From assembly GCA_009731375.1 (NCBI GenBank), contig BJOX01000253.1:267037-315041 (forward strand): a DNA stretch of 48,005 nt. Direction: 5' to 3'. Positions 10,354 through 20,501 of this stretch are shown here, one piece after another (within the stretch, counting starts at the first letter, position 1; every line of letters begins with the position of its first letter). The notes beneath the pieces were generated by a model. The model worked only from the letters and a program-made list of their open reading frames with translations. It was not told the DNA's origin and did no database searches. Made by a program: the position numbers and the translations under genes. The DNA is from Paulinella micropora (Eukaryota > Cercozoa > Imbricatea > Euglyphida).

Positions 10354-13300
10354 ATGGGAAGGTAATACAAGAGTCTGTTGGGGCTCAGTCAAATAGATGT
10401 TGATTCAGCTAACATAGCAAACCTTGACCTAACCAATACCAACATAGTAGGTTTAAACACAGACAGAGTGCCAGAAGATGACAACCCAATAAATCTTTAT
10501 TATATTGATGCGCGATTTGACACACGTCTCGCTTTAAAATCAACAACAGGCCTAAAAGAAGGGCTTAATTATTATTGGACTGATAACCGCTTTGATGGTA
10601 GGCTCGCTTTAAAATCAACAACTGACCTAAAAGAGGGAACTAATCTATATTATACTGATGGTAGGTTTGATGCTAGGCTTTTATTAAAAACGACCGCAGA
10701 CTTAAAAGATGGAACCAATCTATACTATACCACAGCAAGGGCGAATACAGACTTTGATACACGGCTAGGAACAAAATCAACTAATAACTTAGCAGAAGGC
10801 ACTAATTTGTATTACACCACCGCAAGGGCGAATACAGACTTTGATACACGGCTAGGAACAAAATCAACTAATAACTTAGCAGAAGGCACTAATTTACATT
10901 ACACCACCGCAAGTGCTAACACGGACTTTGACACACGGCTAGCGACTAAATCAACCAATAACTTAGCAGAAGACACTAATTTATATTACACCACCGCAAG
11001 TGCTAATACGGACTTTGACACACGGCTAGCGACTAAATCAACCAATAACTTAGCCGAGGGGACGAACCTTTATTATACCAATGCGAGGTTTGATACACAA
11101 TTAGCTACTAAATCAACTAATAACTTAGCAGAGGGAACTAATTTATATTATACGACAGCAAGGGCAAATACAGATTTTGATACACGAATAGGTAATAAAT
11201 CAATAGATGCTTTCAGTGATGTATCAATAACAGGCACACCATCAGACAATCAGTTGCGTATTTATAGCACGGGACAATGGAGAAACACAACATCACCTTT
11301 TCTGAGATTAGACGGCACTGCCAGTATGACGGGAGTGCTAAATATGGGAAACCAAAGTATAATAAATGTTAATTTGGTTGATGGTATTGATGTTTCTGTT
11401 TTTGATACTTCGGTGGTTAAACTAACAGGAGACCAAACTATCGGAGGAAATAAAAAATTTACATCAACTTTAGAAGTAAGCGGTTCATCCAATTCTACTT
11501 CTTTTGATGGTATTGGAATTGCCTTTGATACAAAAATAGGAATGATTGCAGCACAAAAAACAGCAACAGCGACTTATTGTCCGATACAAATAAGTGGTTC
11601 GTATGTAGAGTTATATTCAGGCGATACTTTAATTATAACCGCATCAGGTTCAACATTAAGTTTGAATAACAAACAAATTACAAATTTAGCAACTCCTACA
11701 TTAGCAACGGACGGGGCAAACAAAAGTTATGTAGATACATTAGACTTACAAAATGTGAAACTAACAACATACCAGACCATAGCAGGCACCAAGACATTTA
11801 GCAATAAAATTAAAGCAAATGCTGGGATAACTACGATCGTATTAACGACATCAGGATTAGCAACATTAAACTCATTAACATTAGGAACTAGTAGAATTAG
11901 TAGCACTGATGCAACTACCAATCTTTATATAGGATACCAAGCAGGTATTAATACAGGATGGTTTTACAATTTTTTTTGTTGGTTATACGGCTGGAAAACT
12001 TTCCACGACCGCAGAAGAAAATACGTTCATAGGAGCAGTGTCAGAGGTCAATAATACGTTAGGAAACCGCAATACAGCAATCGGAGCTTTCGCATTAAGT
12101 AGTAACATGACAGGAAGTCATAATACGGCAATAGGGATGGATACCTCAGCCAGTTCTAGCGGGACCGCTTCATATTGTGTATATCTTGGTTATAGTGCGG
12201 GATTAAATAATACATCAAGTTATCAAATTTTTATTGATATTTCGGGAACCAGCACACCTCTCATCGGTGGTGATTTTAACCAGAGATTGTTAATATTAAT
12301 GGAGCACTCACTACAACAGGATTACTAACGGCAAATGCTGGAATATCGACGACAACATTAACAACGAGTGATAAAATAACAACAGCAACAGGCAAACCAA
12401 TAATTATAGGAAACACAACAAAAAGAATAGGTGCGACAGCGGGTTTAGAATTGTATGGGACGTTTAATAATGATACTGGTGGAGCACATATACAAGCGAT
12501 TACAACAGAAGATATATATCCTACATTTGGACTATTTAATTTAGGACATAATAGCATAAATATAACTTTTGATGCTTATTTAGATAGCGCGGGATGGAAA
12601 TCAAGTTATGCAAGTTCAAACTTTGTAATTAATACATTTTCCAACAAACTTAGATTTTTGTATGATCTGGGAGAGCCGTTGGAAATGCTATTCCTTGGTC
12701 TGTGGCTCTTGAACTTGATACAGCATGCTTATTGACAACAAAGGCAATAACTGCGAGTGGGGCGATAACGGCAAATGCGGGGATATCAACAACAACATTA
12801 ACAGCAAGTGGATTAATAACGGCGAATGCGGGTATTACATACTCTGGGGTGCTAACGACCACAACTAATAATGGAGCGAAAATAGGAATTCAAGGACAAA
12901 CAGACGGGACAAATGCAAGAGGAATATTTGTATGGGATACTGCTGATCCAAACTGGGGGATTTATATGTCTCAGTCTGGAGCAAATAAAGCATCAAATGG
13001 AGGAACAGCACCAGTAGGCGGAGGATTAACTTCTTATGCTTTTAGATTTAGAGTGAATAATTCTTCAACGAGTGGGTTCATATGGGAGAATAGTTCAAAT
13101 ACTGCTTTAATGTCCTTGAAAGCAAGCGATGGACAATTATGGGTATTGTCTAATCCAATTCAATACTCAGACAGGAGAAAAAAAGAAGATATAAAGGAAT
13201 GCTTAGGCTTAGATTTTATTAATAAGTTAAATCCAGTCTGCTATCGTATGATTGATGATTTTAAAAAATGTAGGACTGGCTTAATAGCACAAGAATTAGA

Positions 13301-13648
13301 GGACATACTAACAGAAACGAATATGCTAGATTTTGGCGGTTTTATAAAAGAAACAATTATGGTTCCGTGTCCAAAGCAAAGAAACAATGCGAATTGAAAG
13401 GTGTGAGTGTTAATCCAGAAGATGTTAAATGTGTTGATAGTGGTGATGTCGGTTATGATATAGGTTATTCCGAGTTTATTGCACCATTAATTAAAGCGGT
13501 TCAACAATTATCAGAAAAAGTGATTACATCTATTGATGCAATCAATAATTTAGAAAAAGAAAATAAACTTTTACTTAATATGTTACAAGACCAAGCAAAC
13601 CAATTAACAGAAATCCGAGCAGTCGTTTTCCCTAATGGCCAACAATAA
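10354..13648 (+). pseudogene. Long phage-like fibre with C-terminal S74 intramolecular chaperone
   Basis: Nine tandem NLYYT-type repeats of 25 or 29 residues fill roughly residues 35-285 (EGTNLYYTTARANTDFDTRL). Beta-structured GTKTF and NTAIG repeats follow, as in phage tail fibres and trimeric adhesins. The end is a peptidase S74 / endosialidase chaperone domain with SDRRKKEDI near 13160 and GLIAQELEDIL near 13280. The Ser and the Lys five residues later match the self-cleavage dyad. It should form a trimeric host-contact spike. ATG 10354 is followed by TAA three codons later and the main frame opens at 10366. Frame changes lie near 12040, 12300, 12720 and 13370. It is unusually long for a virus of this size. 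Confidence 0.75.
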
Positions 13649-13989
13649 TACGACTAGACTTCACAGACCACCGCCTATTATGGATATGGATGGCGAACTA
13701 ACTCCAATTAAAGTCTCGTGTTCTTGAAGTAGAACTAAAGACTGAGGAAAAAAAAGTAGAGCACGAATTGGAAGATAACTGGAATTGTTGTTGTATAAAA
13801 AACAGACCTACCGACAGCCGACTTATTAAATATTTATTTCAAATGGGTATCATTATCGCTATTATAACCCTTTGTATCGTGAGGCTATCTGAAAAGAACT
13901 TACCTTGTGAGGTTGCTAACACTTATGTCGGAATTTTAACACTATTGATTGGGATATGCCTTCCATCACCTTCTTCAAGTAAGAAATGA
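13635..13989 (+). pseudogene. Two-TM virion membrane protein, one frameshift
   Basis: It starts at ATG 13635, overlapping the fibre stop. About 28 residues (MANNNTTRLHRPPP onwards) precede a frame change near 13722. A charged helix (EVELKTEEKKVEHELEDNW) comes next, then CCC and two hydrophobic segments (GIIIAIITLCIV and VGILTLLIGICLP). It ends SPSSSKK. Small proteins with a Cys cluster and two C-terminal membrane segments are frequent in virophages and polinton-like viruses. A role in the internal membrane or vertex is inferred from position beside structural genes only. Confidence 0.5.
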
Positions 13990-14274
13990 ACATTTATATA
14001 AATGTATTTTACACCAAGAAGCATCATTTGAACACATTAAAGGAATGGCTTCATCAAAACTAACACACCAATCACTCATAGGCTTATACACACATTTAAA
14101 ATTTAGTTTCTATTCCTTGCTTTATACAATAAACACAACTCTCATTCTTTTTTTCGCTTACCCGTGAGTAAAAGTCGCAGGCAGTCCGACCTAACACAGA
14201 CCACATAAACCAGAATATTAAAATCATTTGTATATATTTTTTGCTCAAGGATTTTTATAAAGTCTTTGTATAGA
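13990..14274. other. Intergenic stretch without convincing gene
   Basis: An open frame at 13949-14167 ends in a hydrophobic segment but overlaps the previous gene. It could be a residual reading frame. No repeat or terminator was found. Confidence 0.4.
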
Positions 14275-14634
14275 ATGACGGAGCACAAATACCAAAAGAT
14301 TATTTTTCTGAGCAATTATTTTGTGGGAAGCAAAATATTTAATAAAGATATTCAGATGCCATTTACACCCACCAAAATGAATGTTAAGTTTATTCATTAT
14401 ACGAACGACCAATCAGAGACAAAAACCAGAATTCTTTATATGGACAGAATTGGAATTATTGGCACATTTGCAGATAGTAGTATAGCAAACATTTCAAACC
14501 TCAGTTATAATTTGGGTGTAGTGGATTGGTCAGACGGACAATATGAATTTAAAGTCCTTGAAAATGATAGCGGAAATATTGATACAGGAAATTTAGCGGG
14601 AAGAATTGTTGTGTGCTTAGAATTCTTAGGGTGA
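14275..14634 (+). CDS. Intact hypothetical protein, about 119 aa
   Basis: The start is the ATG at 14275 (MTEHKYQKIIF). The sequence alternates beta-prone stretches (KFIHYTNDQSETKTRILYM, GQYEFKVLEND) and ends GRIVVCLEFLG, suggesting a compact beta-sandwich. There is no signal peptide or membrane segment. It is one of the few unbroken frames in element 1 and lies between the membrane protein and the HNH gene. A minor virion protein is plausible from location. I recognise no family. Confidence 0.6.
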   Translation: MTEHKYQKIIFLSNYFVGSKIFNKDIQMPFTPTKMNVKFIHYTNDQSETKTRILYMDRIGIIGTFADSSIANISNLSYNLGVVDWSDGQYEFKVLENDSGNIDTGNLAGRIVVCLEFLG

Positions 14635-14674
14635 TTTACATATTAAAGAGATAATAAAGATGTATTAAACAATA

Positions 14675-15470
14675 ATGACGGAAGAAGTTAAGTACGATAA
14701 ATGCTCCAAATGTAAATGCTGGAGACTACCAGCACAATTTTTGAATGACAAAGGGCGACGACTTAAAACATGTAAGAAATGTAGATATGATAAATACAAA
14801 TGTGAGCACAAAAGGTCGAAATATCGTTGTGAAGATTGCGGGGGAAGTCAAATATGTGAACATAAAAGAGAACGGACTAAATGCAAGAATGTGTAGGAGG
14901 GGCGATATGTGAACATAAAAGAGAACGGACTAGATGTAAAGAATGTGGCGGTGGCTCATAATGCAAACATAACAAACGAAGAAGCATATGTAAAGAATGT
15001 GCTGGTGGCTCATTATGCGAACATGAAAGAGTTATAAAACACACTGCAAAGAATGTGTAGGAAGTCAAGTATGCGAACAGAATAAAATAAGGAGTGTATG
15101 TAAAGTGTGTGGTGGAGCTTCTATATGTGAGCATGATAAAGAAAGAAGAAATTGCAAAGAATGTGACCCTAATAATAATTTAGTAGGTGTTATAAGAAGT
15201 AGAGTTATGCATACTTTGAAAAAAGATAAAAAAGAAAAATCAATTGAATACTTAGGGTGTTCTATTGAAGACTTTAAATCACATATTGAAAAGCAATTCA
15301 AAGAAGGTATGATATGGGAAAACTATGGAGAATGGCATATTGATCATATCACTCCATTAAAATATGAAAAACCAATTTTAGAGGAAACGATTAAACGACT
15401 TCATTTTACAAACACTCAACTAATGTGGGCGAAAGAAAATATTGCTAAAGGAAATAGACTTATAGGATAA
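14675..15470 (+). pseudogene. HNH endonuclease with Cys/His repeat array, frameshifted
   Basis: The N-terminal half is a series of C-x2-C / CEH repeats (for example CKKCRYDKYKCEH, then repeated ICEHKRERT-type units), each able to bind zinc. After two or three breaks (about 14896, 14960, 15055) the C-terminal half (15105-15470) has the HNH-type motif EWHIDHITPLKY near 15333, followed by NTQLMWAKENIAKGNR. Such zinc-repeat HNH proteins occur in chloroviruses and other large eukaryotic DNA viruses, where they act as homing or nicking endonucleases. The catalytic segment itself is intact. Confidence 0.7.
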
Positions 15471-15479
15471 TATATAGCA

Positions 15480-16301
15480 ATGAAGAAAATAAACAATGTC
15501 AAGGTGAAACCAATTTCACAAGAAGGTAAGAATAGTAAGCTAGCCAAGGGCTACAAGTTATTTGATGAAGTCTATGTCAATATATTTCTGCTTGCCAGAA
15601 AAAAGAGCGGTAAAACGACAGCACTCTTTGAAATACTGAAAAGGACAACAGACAGAAAAACCCGTATTGTCATTATTGCTTCAACAATTCACAAGGACTA
15701 CATTTATAAAGCAATGGTAAAGCACTTTAAGAACAGGGGAAACCCTCTGGCAATATATACCTTTCTTAAATCAGATGGTGTTAATGTCATTGATTATGAG
15801 TTAGACAAACTGAACAGACAGGACGAGCAACACGAAGGAGAAGTAAAACAGGACAAAGAGGTAGAGAAACCATAATTTCTTTATTTCGGAAAGGAAAAGA
15901 AAAAGGAAGAAGGAGGTGAGAAGAAAGAGAGACGGAGCAAGTATATTTCGCCAGAGGTTGTTTTTGTTCTGGACGATTTAGGAAGCGGATTAAGAGATAA
16001 GTCCGTAAGCGATTTGTTAAAAAAGAACAGACGCTATAAATCAAAGGTGATTATGTCAAGCCAGTATTTGAACGACCTACGGCTAGAAGCCATTAAGCAG
16101 TTAGATTATTTATTAATCTTTCCTAGCCAGTCTCAGGACAAAATGGAACTCGTGTATAAACATTTAGACTTATCTTTTGATTTTGATTACTTTCTGGAAA
16201 AGTATCACGAAGCAACAAAGGAGAGATTTAATTTTTTGTATGTCTCAAGTGTTGATGATGAAAAGAAAATTTTTTGCCTATCGCATGCGATAGGCTATTA
16301 G
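15480..16301 (+). pseudogene. A32/FtsK-HerA-type DNA packaging ATPase, one nonsense codon
   Basis: One frame runs from ATG 15480 to TAG 16299-16301 and is interrupted only by TAA at 15873-15875. Walker A is ARKKSGKTTALF (about residue 42). Walker B is VVFVLDDLG (about residue 162), followed by a MSSQYLNDLR sensor-like segment. The length of about 270 residues is normal for polinton-type packaging ATPases, which pump genome DNA into the capsid. The first Gly of the canonical P-loop is replaced by Ala. The gene sits 9 bp after the HNH gene and leads the morphogenesis block. Confidence 0.85.
16276..16295. terminator. 20-bp perfect palindrome at the ATPase stop
   Basis: GCCTATCGCATGCGATAGGC is a perfect palindrome ending three bases before the ATPase stop codon. 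It would form a strong hairpin in the 3' end of the transcript. A transcript-end or processing signal is inferred. Confidence 0.45.
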
Positions 16302-16342
16302 ATGATTTACAATCTCCAAAAATTTTAATTTTCGTCTAAAAT

Positions 16343-16450
16343 GATATTTGAGAATTGCGCTTCGTGCTACGCACTATCGCTTATTCTCAAACATCGAAAC
16401 CATTAAAACAAAAACGATGTTTTATGATGACGAAGTCAGAATAAAATATC
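16343..16450 (+). repeat. Structured intergenic repeat, copy A
   Basis: This unit runs from GATATTT to AAATATC. It contains GAGAAT/ATTCTC (16350-16355, 16383-16388) enclosing GTGC-TAC-GCAC, then ACATCG/CGATGT, then TGACGAAGTCA. A homologous unit lies at 23832-23957. TGATGACGAAGTCAGA (16425-16440) also occurs in both TIRs. Confidence 0.75.
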
Positions 16451-16490
16451 AAAATAATTATTTGATTTTTAAATATTTTTTCATAGTATA

Positions 16491-16824
16491 ATGGTAGTGA
16501 AAACAACTCGTGTTGAAATCATTCCAACAATCGGCAAACGAACTATTAACTCAAGCACAAATATGGCAGGAGGTAAAAAGAAAACTGGACGAAAGAAGAA
16601 ACAAGGTGGCAAGGGTAAGGGACAAGCAGGCGGTAAAATTAACTGGGCCAAGGTTGGTAAAACCGCAATGGCTGTGAATAAAATTCCTTCGCGATAACAA
16701 GATTATTTCAAAGACCGCTAATGCCCTTGGCGATGTCGGGGTTCCATGTGAGTCTCGTATCGGGTCTATTGCTGCAAAACTTGGTTATGATAAGCAGAGC
16801 GGACGAGGAGCACTCAAATTCTAA
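16491..16824 (+). pseudogene. Small basic virion core (DNA-binding) protein, one frameshift
   Basis: The start is ATG 16491, or alternatively ATG 16563 (MAGGKKKTGRKKKQ), which would give a purely basic N-terminus. Lys/Gly-rich sequence is followed by KINWAKVGKTAMAVNK, then a frame change near 16683. The C-terminus reads IISKTANALGDVGVP and ends GRGALKF. The composition recalls condensing core proteins (adenovirus pVII/mu-like) of polintons. It lies directly before other virion genes. Function is inferred from composition and position. Confidence 0.55.
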
Positions 16825-16863
16825 AGATATTTTGTTTGAAATTACGAGGAAATATTTTTTGTT

Positions 16864-16871
16864 AATATAAA
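16864..16871 (+). promoter_or_regulatory. AATATAAA octamer abutting ATG
   Basis: The octamer directly abuts the start of the coiled-coil gene at 16872, in the arrangement also seen at 10346, 19600 and 45832. Confidence 0.45.
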
Positions 16872-18122
16872 ATGGTTGCTAAAACCAAAAAAACAAAGAA
16901 ACCAAAGGTAAGACCACCGCGGGTTTATAGAAATAAAAGCGGGAGGCCATATATTATTCAGAAGGGTCAAAACTATTATCTTAATTTCGGTAAGAAAACA
17001 AATGATATGAGCACACTTCAAATCGTTAAACTTTTTATGAAATACTTAAGCAGACCAAAAGCAAAGAAAAAATCAAAGAAGGAAGACTTAAGAAAAGTCC
17101 AGAGCCTGTCAGATATTGAACAAAATACGAGAACAGCAATTCAAGACCACTTAGACAAACTCAGAAAGGAAAAGTATGAGGGTATTGAGGCTATAGAGAA
17201 GACAGAAAAGGCAGCACGGGAGGATTTAGACGAGGAAAAGAAAAGGCAAGAAAGAAAAGACATAGCAGATGCTAAGGAAAGACAAGAGATAATGGATAGT
17301 GAACATAAAAGAGAACTGGCGGAGATTAATGAAAGAAAGGAAGAAATAGATAGAGCAATAAGAAGAGAAAGAAAACTCATAGAGAATGTAAAATATGAAG
17401 AGGACAGAAAAAATAGAATACAAGCATTACCACCGCCACCGCAATATCAATATATTATGCCACCACAACATGCACAGCCACAGCCACAAGGACCACCATT
17501 AGGAGCACACCGCCACAAGCACCACCATTACCTAATTTAGGAAATGAAACACCATTGAAAACGAAAGAGCAATATGAGGAAGAAAAAAAGCAAAAGCAGA
17601 AAGATATTGAAACACTGAAATTAGCAGGATATACAGATAATTTCATAAAAAAGATAAGTCTTAAAGACTTACAAAAAGTCAGTCAAGATATTCAGACGGC
17701 TATAGCCACAGCAACATCTTTAGAAGAACAGAAAAAGTTAGCAGAAGAATATAAAGAGAAACTTGGAAAGGAAAAAAGGAAGCAGAAGAAAAGGGTAAGC
17801 ATTTTGAAAATTTACTATTTAATCAATTTTCAATCTCTGGATTTTCAAAAACTTATCACCCAAACATTACTATAAAAGAGTTAGCACAGGCTTTAAAAAG
17901 AGACTAGATAGTGAAGGTCATAAAAAATTAAATTACAAAGACTTCAAAGTGGATCATTGACATGATTAAAAGGTTTAATGTTGATGTTGGAAATGAAGAG
18001 AAAAACGTGAAAATAATGAACAAAAAGGGACTGAAGCGAAGACATTAGAAGAATTAATTGATAAGGTATGTTCAATAAAAATAATTAAAAAATATCTATC
18101 CCGCAATGATTGGAGGCACACA
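16872..18122 (+). pseudogene. Long coiled-coil protein with Pro/Gln-rich linker, frameshifted
   Basis: A basic N-terminus (MVAKTKKTKKPKVRPPRVY) is followed by GQNYYLNFGKK and about 120 residues of Glu/Lys/Arg-rich coiled coil. Next come PPPPQYQY and PQHAQPQPQGPP linkers. After a frame change near 17510 the reading continues as EQYEEEKKQKQKDIETLK and LKLAGYTDNFIKKI. Further breaks lie near 17790 and 17905. The frame open from about 18013 runs without a stop into the next entry, so this gene and the protease may be one long polypeptide. A scaffold or core role is possible but unproven. Confidence 0.5.
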
Positions 18123-18874
18123 ATGAATAAAAAAGACTTTGTAAAAACTCTAACTAGCAAAATGATTATAGACCCGAATGTGGATAAACAAGTTTCAGCG
18201 GATTTAAATGCTGAAGGGATGCCCCAACCGCTACCACCAGTGGATACTTCACCACCGAGCATCAGTTCTACGAAGCAACCAGAGCCCAAGCCACAGCAAC
18301 CAGAGCCAGAGCAACCAGAGCCAGAGCCACAGCAACCGCAACCAGAGCCAGAGGAGCAACAGCCAGAGCCAGCAACCACAGCAAGAGGGAGAGGGACGGA
18401 GACTAAATAGATGACATAATGAAAAAATATGGATGGTATCTCGGAGCGATAGCTAGTGATGAAATCTACAAGTTGAAGCCCGGAAGAAGAAAGCGATACG
18501 GGTTTATTATGAACGTAGATGATCACAAACAAGCGGGGTCTCATTGGATCGCCGTATGGATAAGTCTAGATAAAGACAGGAGTGTTGAAATGTATGACCC
18601 ATTAGCACTTTACGAGCCAACAGAAGACTTTCAGCAACAAATGAAACGACTAATAGACAGAAGTAATCCAGATAGTTATTTATTAATGAATGTTAATCAA
18701 GTAAAACAACAATCTGATACAAGTGACACATGCGGATGGTTTGCTATGAACTTCCTCCTCCAACGAAGTAAAGGCAACCGGTTTAAGTTTGCCAGTGGCT
18801 ATACAGACTTAAAAGAAGAAGAAGCGGAAAAATTAAAAGCACAGCACGGATATGGCTTTGATACACACATCTGA
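18123..18874 (+). pseudogene. Adenain-like (C5/ULP1-type) maturation cysteine protease
   Basis: The first 95 codons (from MNKKDFVKT) end in a Pro-Glu-Gln repeat linker (EPEQPEPEPQQPQPEPEE). A frame change near 18400 leads into the protease domain from about 18411 (ATG at 18420). The triad is visible: His in SHWIAVW (about 18542), acidic residue in EMYDPL (about 18590), and Cys in TCGWFAMNFLL (about 18731) with the oxyanion Gln upstream in QQSDTSD. The domain of about 150 residues is intact. It should cleave capsid and core precursors during virion maturation. It lies in the structural block between coiled-coil protein and penton. Confidence 0.8.
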
Positions 18875-18914
18875 ATTATATATTAAAAAAAGAATAAAAA
18901 GAATATAAAGGAAT

Positions 18915-19503
18915 ATGCCAGACTACCAACAAGGAAAATTTACGCCATTAGGTCTCATCAGACAGATAAAATTTATATCGGTTCAATAACTCAATCGTTA
19001 GCACGAAGAATAGCTAAACATAGGGATGATTATAAGAAAATAAAAACGTCTGACATCATATGAGATATTAAAATATGGCGATGCTTACATACTGAGAACT
19101 CGTTGAACTATTTCCATGTGAGAACAAAATGGAATTGAACAGAAAAGAAGGTGAATACATTAGAAATATGGATTGTGTCAATAAGTTTATAGCAGGTAGA
19201 ACGAATAAAGAATATAGAAATGAAGAAAACGAAAAGGTAAAAGAAACTCATAGAAAATACTATGAAAAAAATAGACCTGAAATATTGGAAAGAGTCAAAA
19301 CATATGCTAACAATAATAAAGAAAAAATTACTGCTTACAAAAAAGAATGGGGCAAAAACAGAGATAAGGAAAAGGTAAAAGAATTCTACATGGCGAACAA
19401 AGAAAATATTTCTGCTTACAAAAAAGAATGGTGCAGAACAAATAGAGATAAAATAGTAGAAATGATGCAAAAAAAAATACGTGCGAGTGTGGCACTTGCT
19501 TAA
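18915..19503 (+). pseudogene. GIY-YIG homing endonuclease (copy 2), frameshifted
   Basis: It starts MPDYQQGK. A missing base in an A-run near 18935 shifts the frame. The GIY-YIG hallmarks follow in the next frame (RSHQTDKIYIGS), and after further shifts near 19060-19100 the conserved PCENKMELNRKEGEYIR. From 19129 one open frame holds AGRTNKEYR and repeated YKKEW / ENxE helices to the stop at 19503. Intact relatives cut DNA site-specifically to spread their own gene. This copy lacks the IGLA.FG tail of the other two. Confidence 0.7.
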
Positions 19504-19599
19504 CTCTAGTCAAAAAGAATAAGCACGAAAAAACAAATAAACATATAAATTACATTAATAGTTTATATAATTTTGAAGATATCCAAAAATTATTCATAT

Positions 19600-19607
19600 A
19601 ATATACA
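19600..19607 (+). promoter_or_regulatory. AATATACA octamer abutting ATG
   Basis: It directly abuts the ATG of the penton gene at 19608 and is identical to 10346-10353. Confidence 0.45.
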
Positions 19608-20415
19608 ATGGAGTATAAACGCGGTCGTGCGACTGGTATTTACTATATCAACAGCAAAAATAGAATAACTGGCACAGACTTAGACTTTACATATGAATTA
19701 AACTTAAAATCACTAGACAATCCCATACACTGCAAAATTCTTCATATCTATGTGCCGAAGTCGTATTACTCAGTTGCCAGTCCTTACAATACTTTTACAT
19801 TATCCGAAGACTGGTATGAGTTTTTAATTACGATACCTGAGGGAAACTACACAATGAACAACTTAAAAAATAAGTTATCTGAGATACTGACGACAGAAAG
19901 TCCGAATGACTATACTTATGTTGTCGCAAACAATACAAACACAGAACCAGGATGGTAAATTAACATTCAGTGTTTCAAATAACGGAGGTATTCAACCGCG
20001 GTTTATATTTGATGCTGATACCCGTATTCACGAAGTAATGGGTTTTGATAGAAATTCAACATATTTCTTCGCTAATGATTTTATTAAATCGCCAAATGTA
20101 ATTATTCTAACTGGTGAAAAGACTTTGTATCTTCAATGAGATTTGGTGAATGAAGGAGATAATCAAGTGCTACAAGAAATATACACAGCCAACGAAATTT
20201 CTTTTGGGTCTGTCATTTATGACGGCTCTGGTAGTGAATACGGAAAAACATTGTCTGCTAATTCAAACAATGTGTTAAGGTTTTACCTGACAGACGAAAA
20301 CGACCAAGCGATTAATCTTAATGTTTTAGGTATCGTTATGACATTACTGGTTTATCGTGAAACTAATTATTTTAGTTTATTTAATTCATTCTTCAATTTG
20401 TTAAAGGCGATGTAG
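19608..20415 (+). pseudogene. Penton-like minor capsid protein (single jelly roll)
   Basis: The start MEYKRGRATGIYYINSKN is followed by a DFTYELNL strand, KILHIYVPKSYYSV, FTLSEDWYEFLITIPEGNY and NLKNKLSEIL. This pattern is typical of the minor capsid (penton) proteins of polintons, polinton-like viruses and virophages. A frame change lies near 19950. The remaining frame is open to 20415 except for TGA at 20137-20139. PRFIFDADTRIHEVMGF and the C-terminal VLGIVMTLLVY strand are visible. Five copies should occupy capsid vertices. It precedes the major capsid gene by 86 bp, the usual order. Confidence 0.8.
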
Positions 20416-20501
20416 ATTAATTATTTTAGAATTATTATTTTTTCTATAAATATATTCTGGTAAATTAGTTAATTTACACTACTTCAAAAACAAAACAAAA
20501 A

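Noticed and set aside
13949-14167. Separate 72-codon membrane protein
   Set aside because: It begins inside the two-TM gene and lacks an independent start; probably a residual frame.
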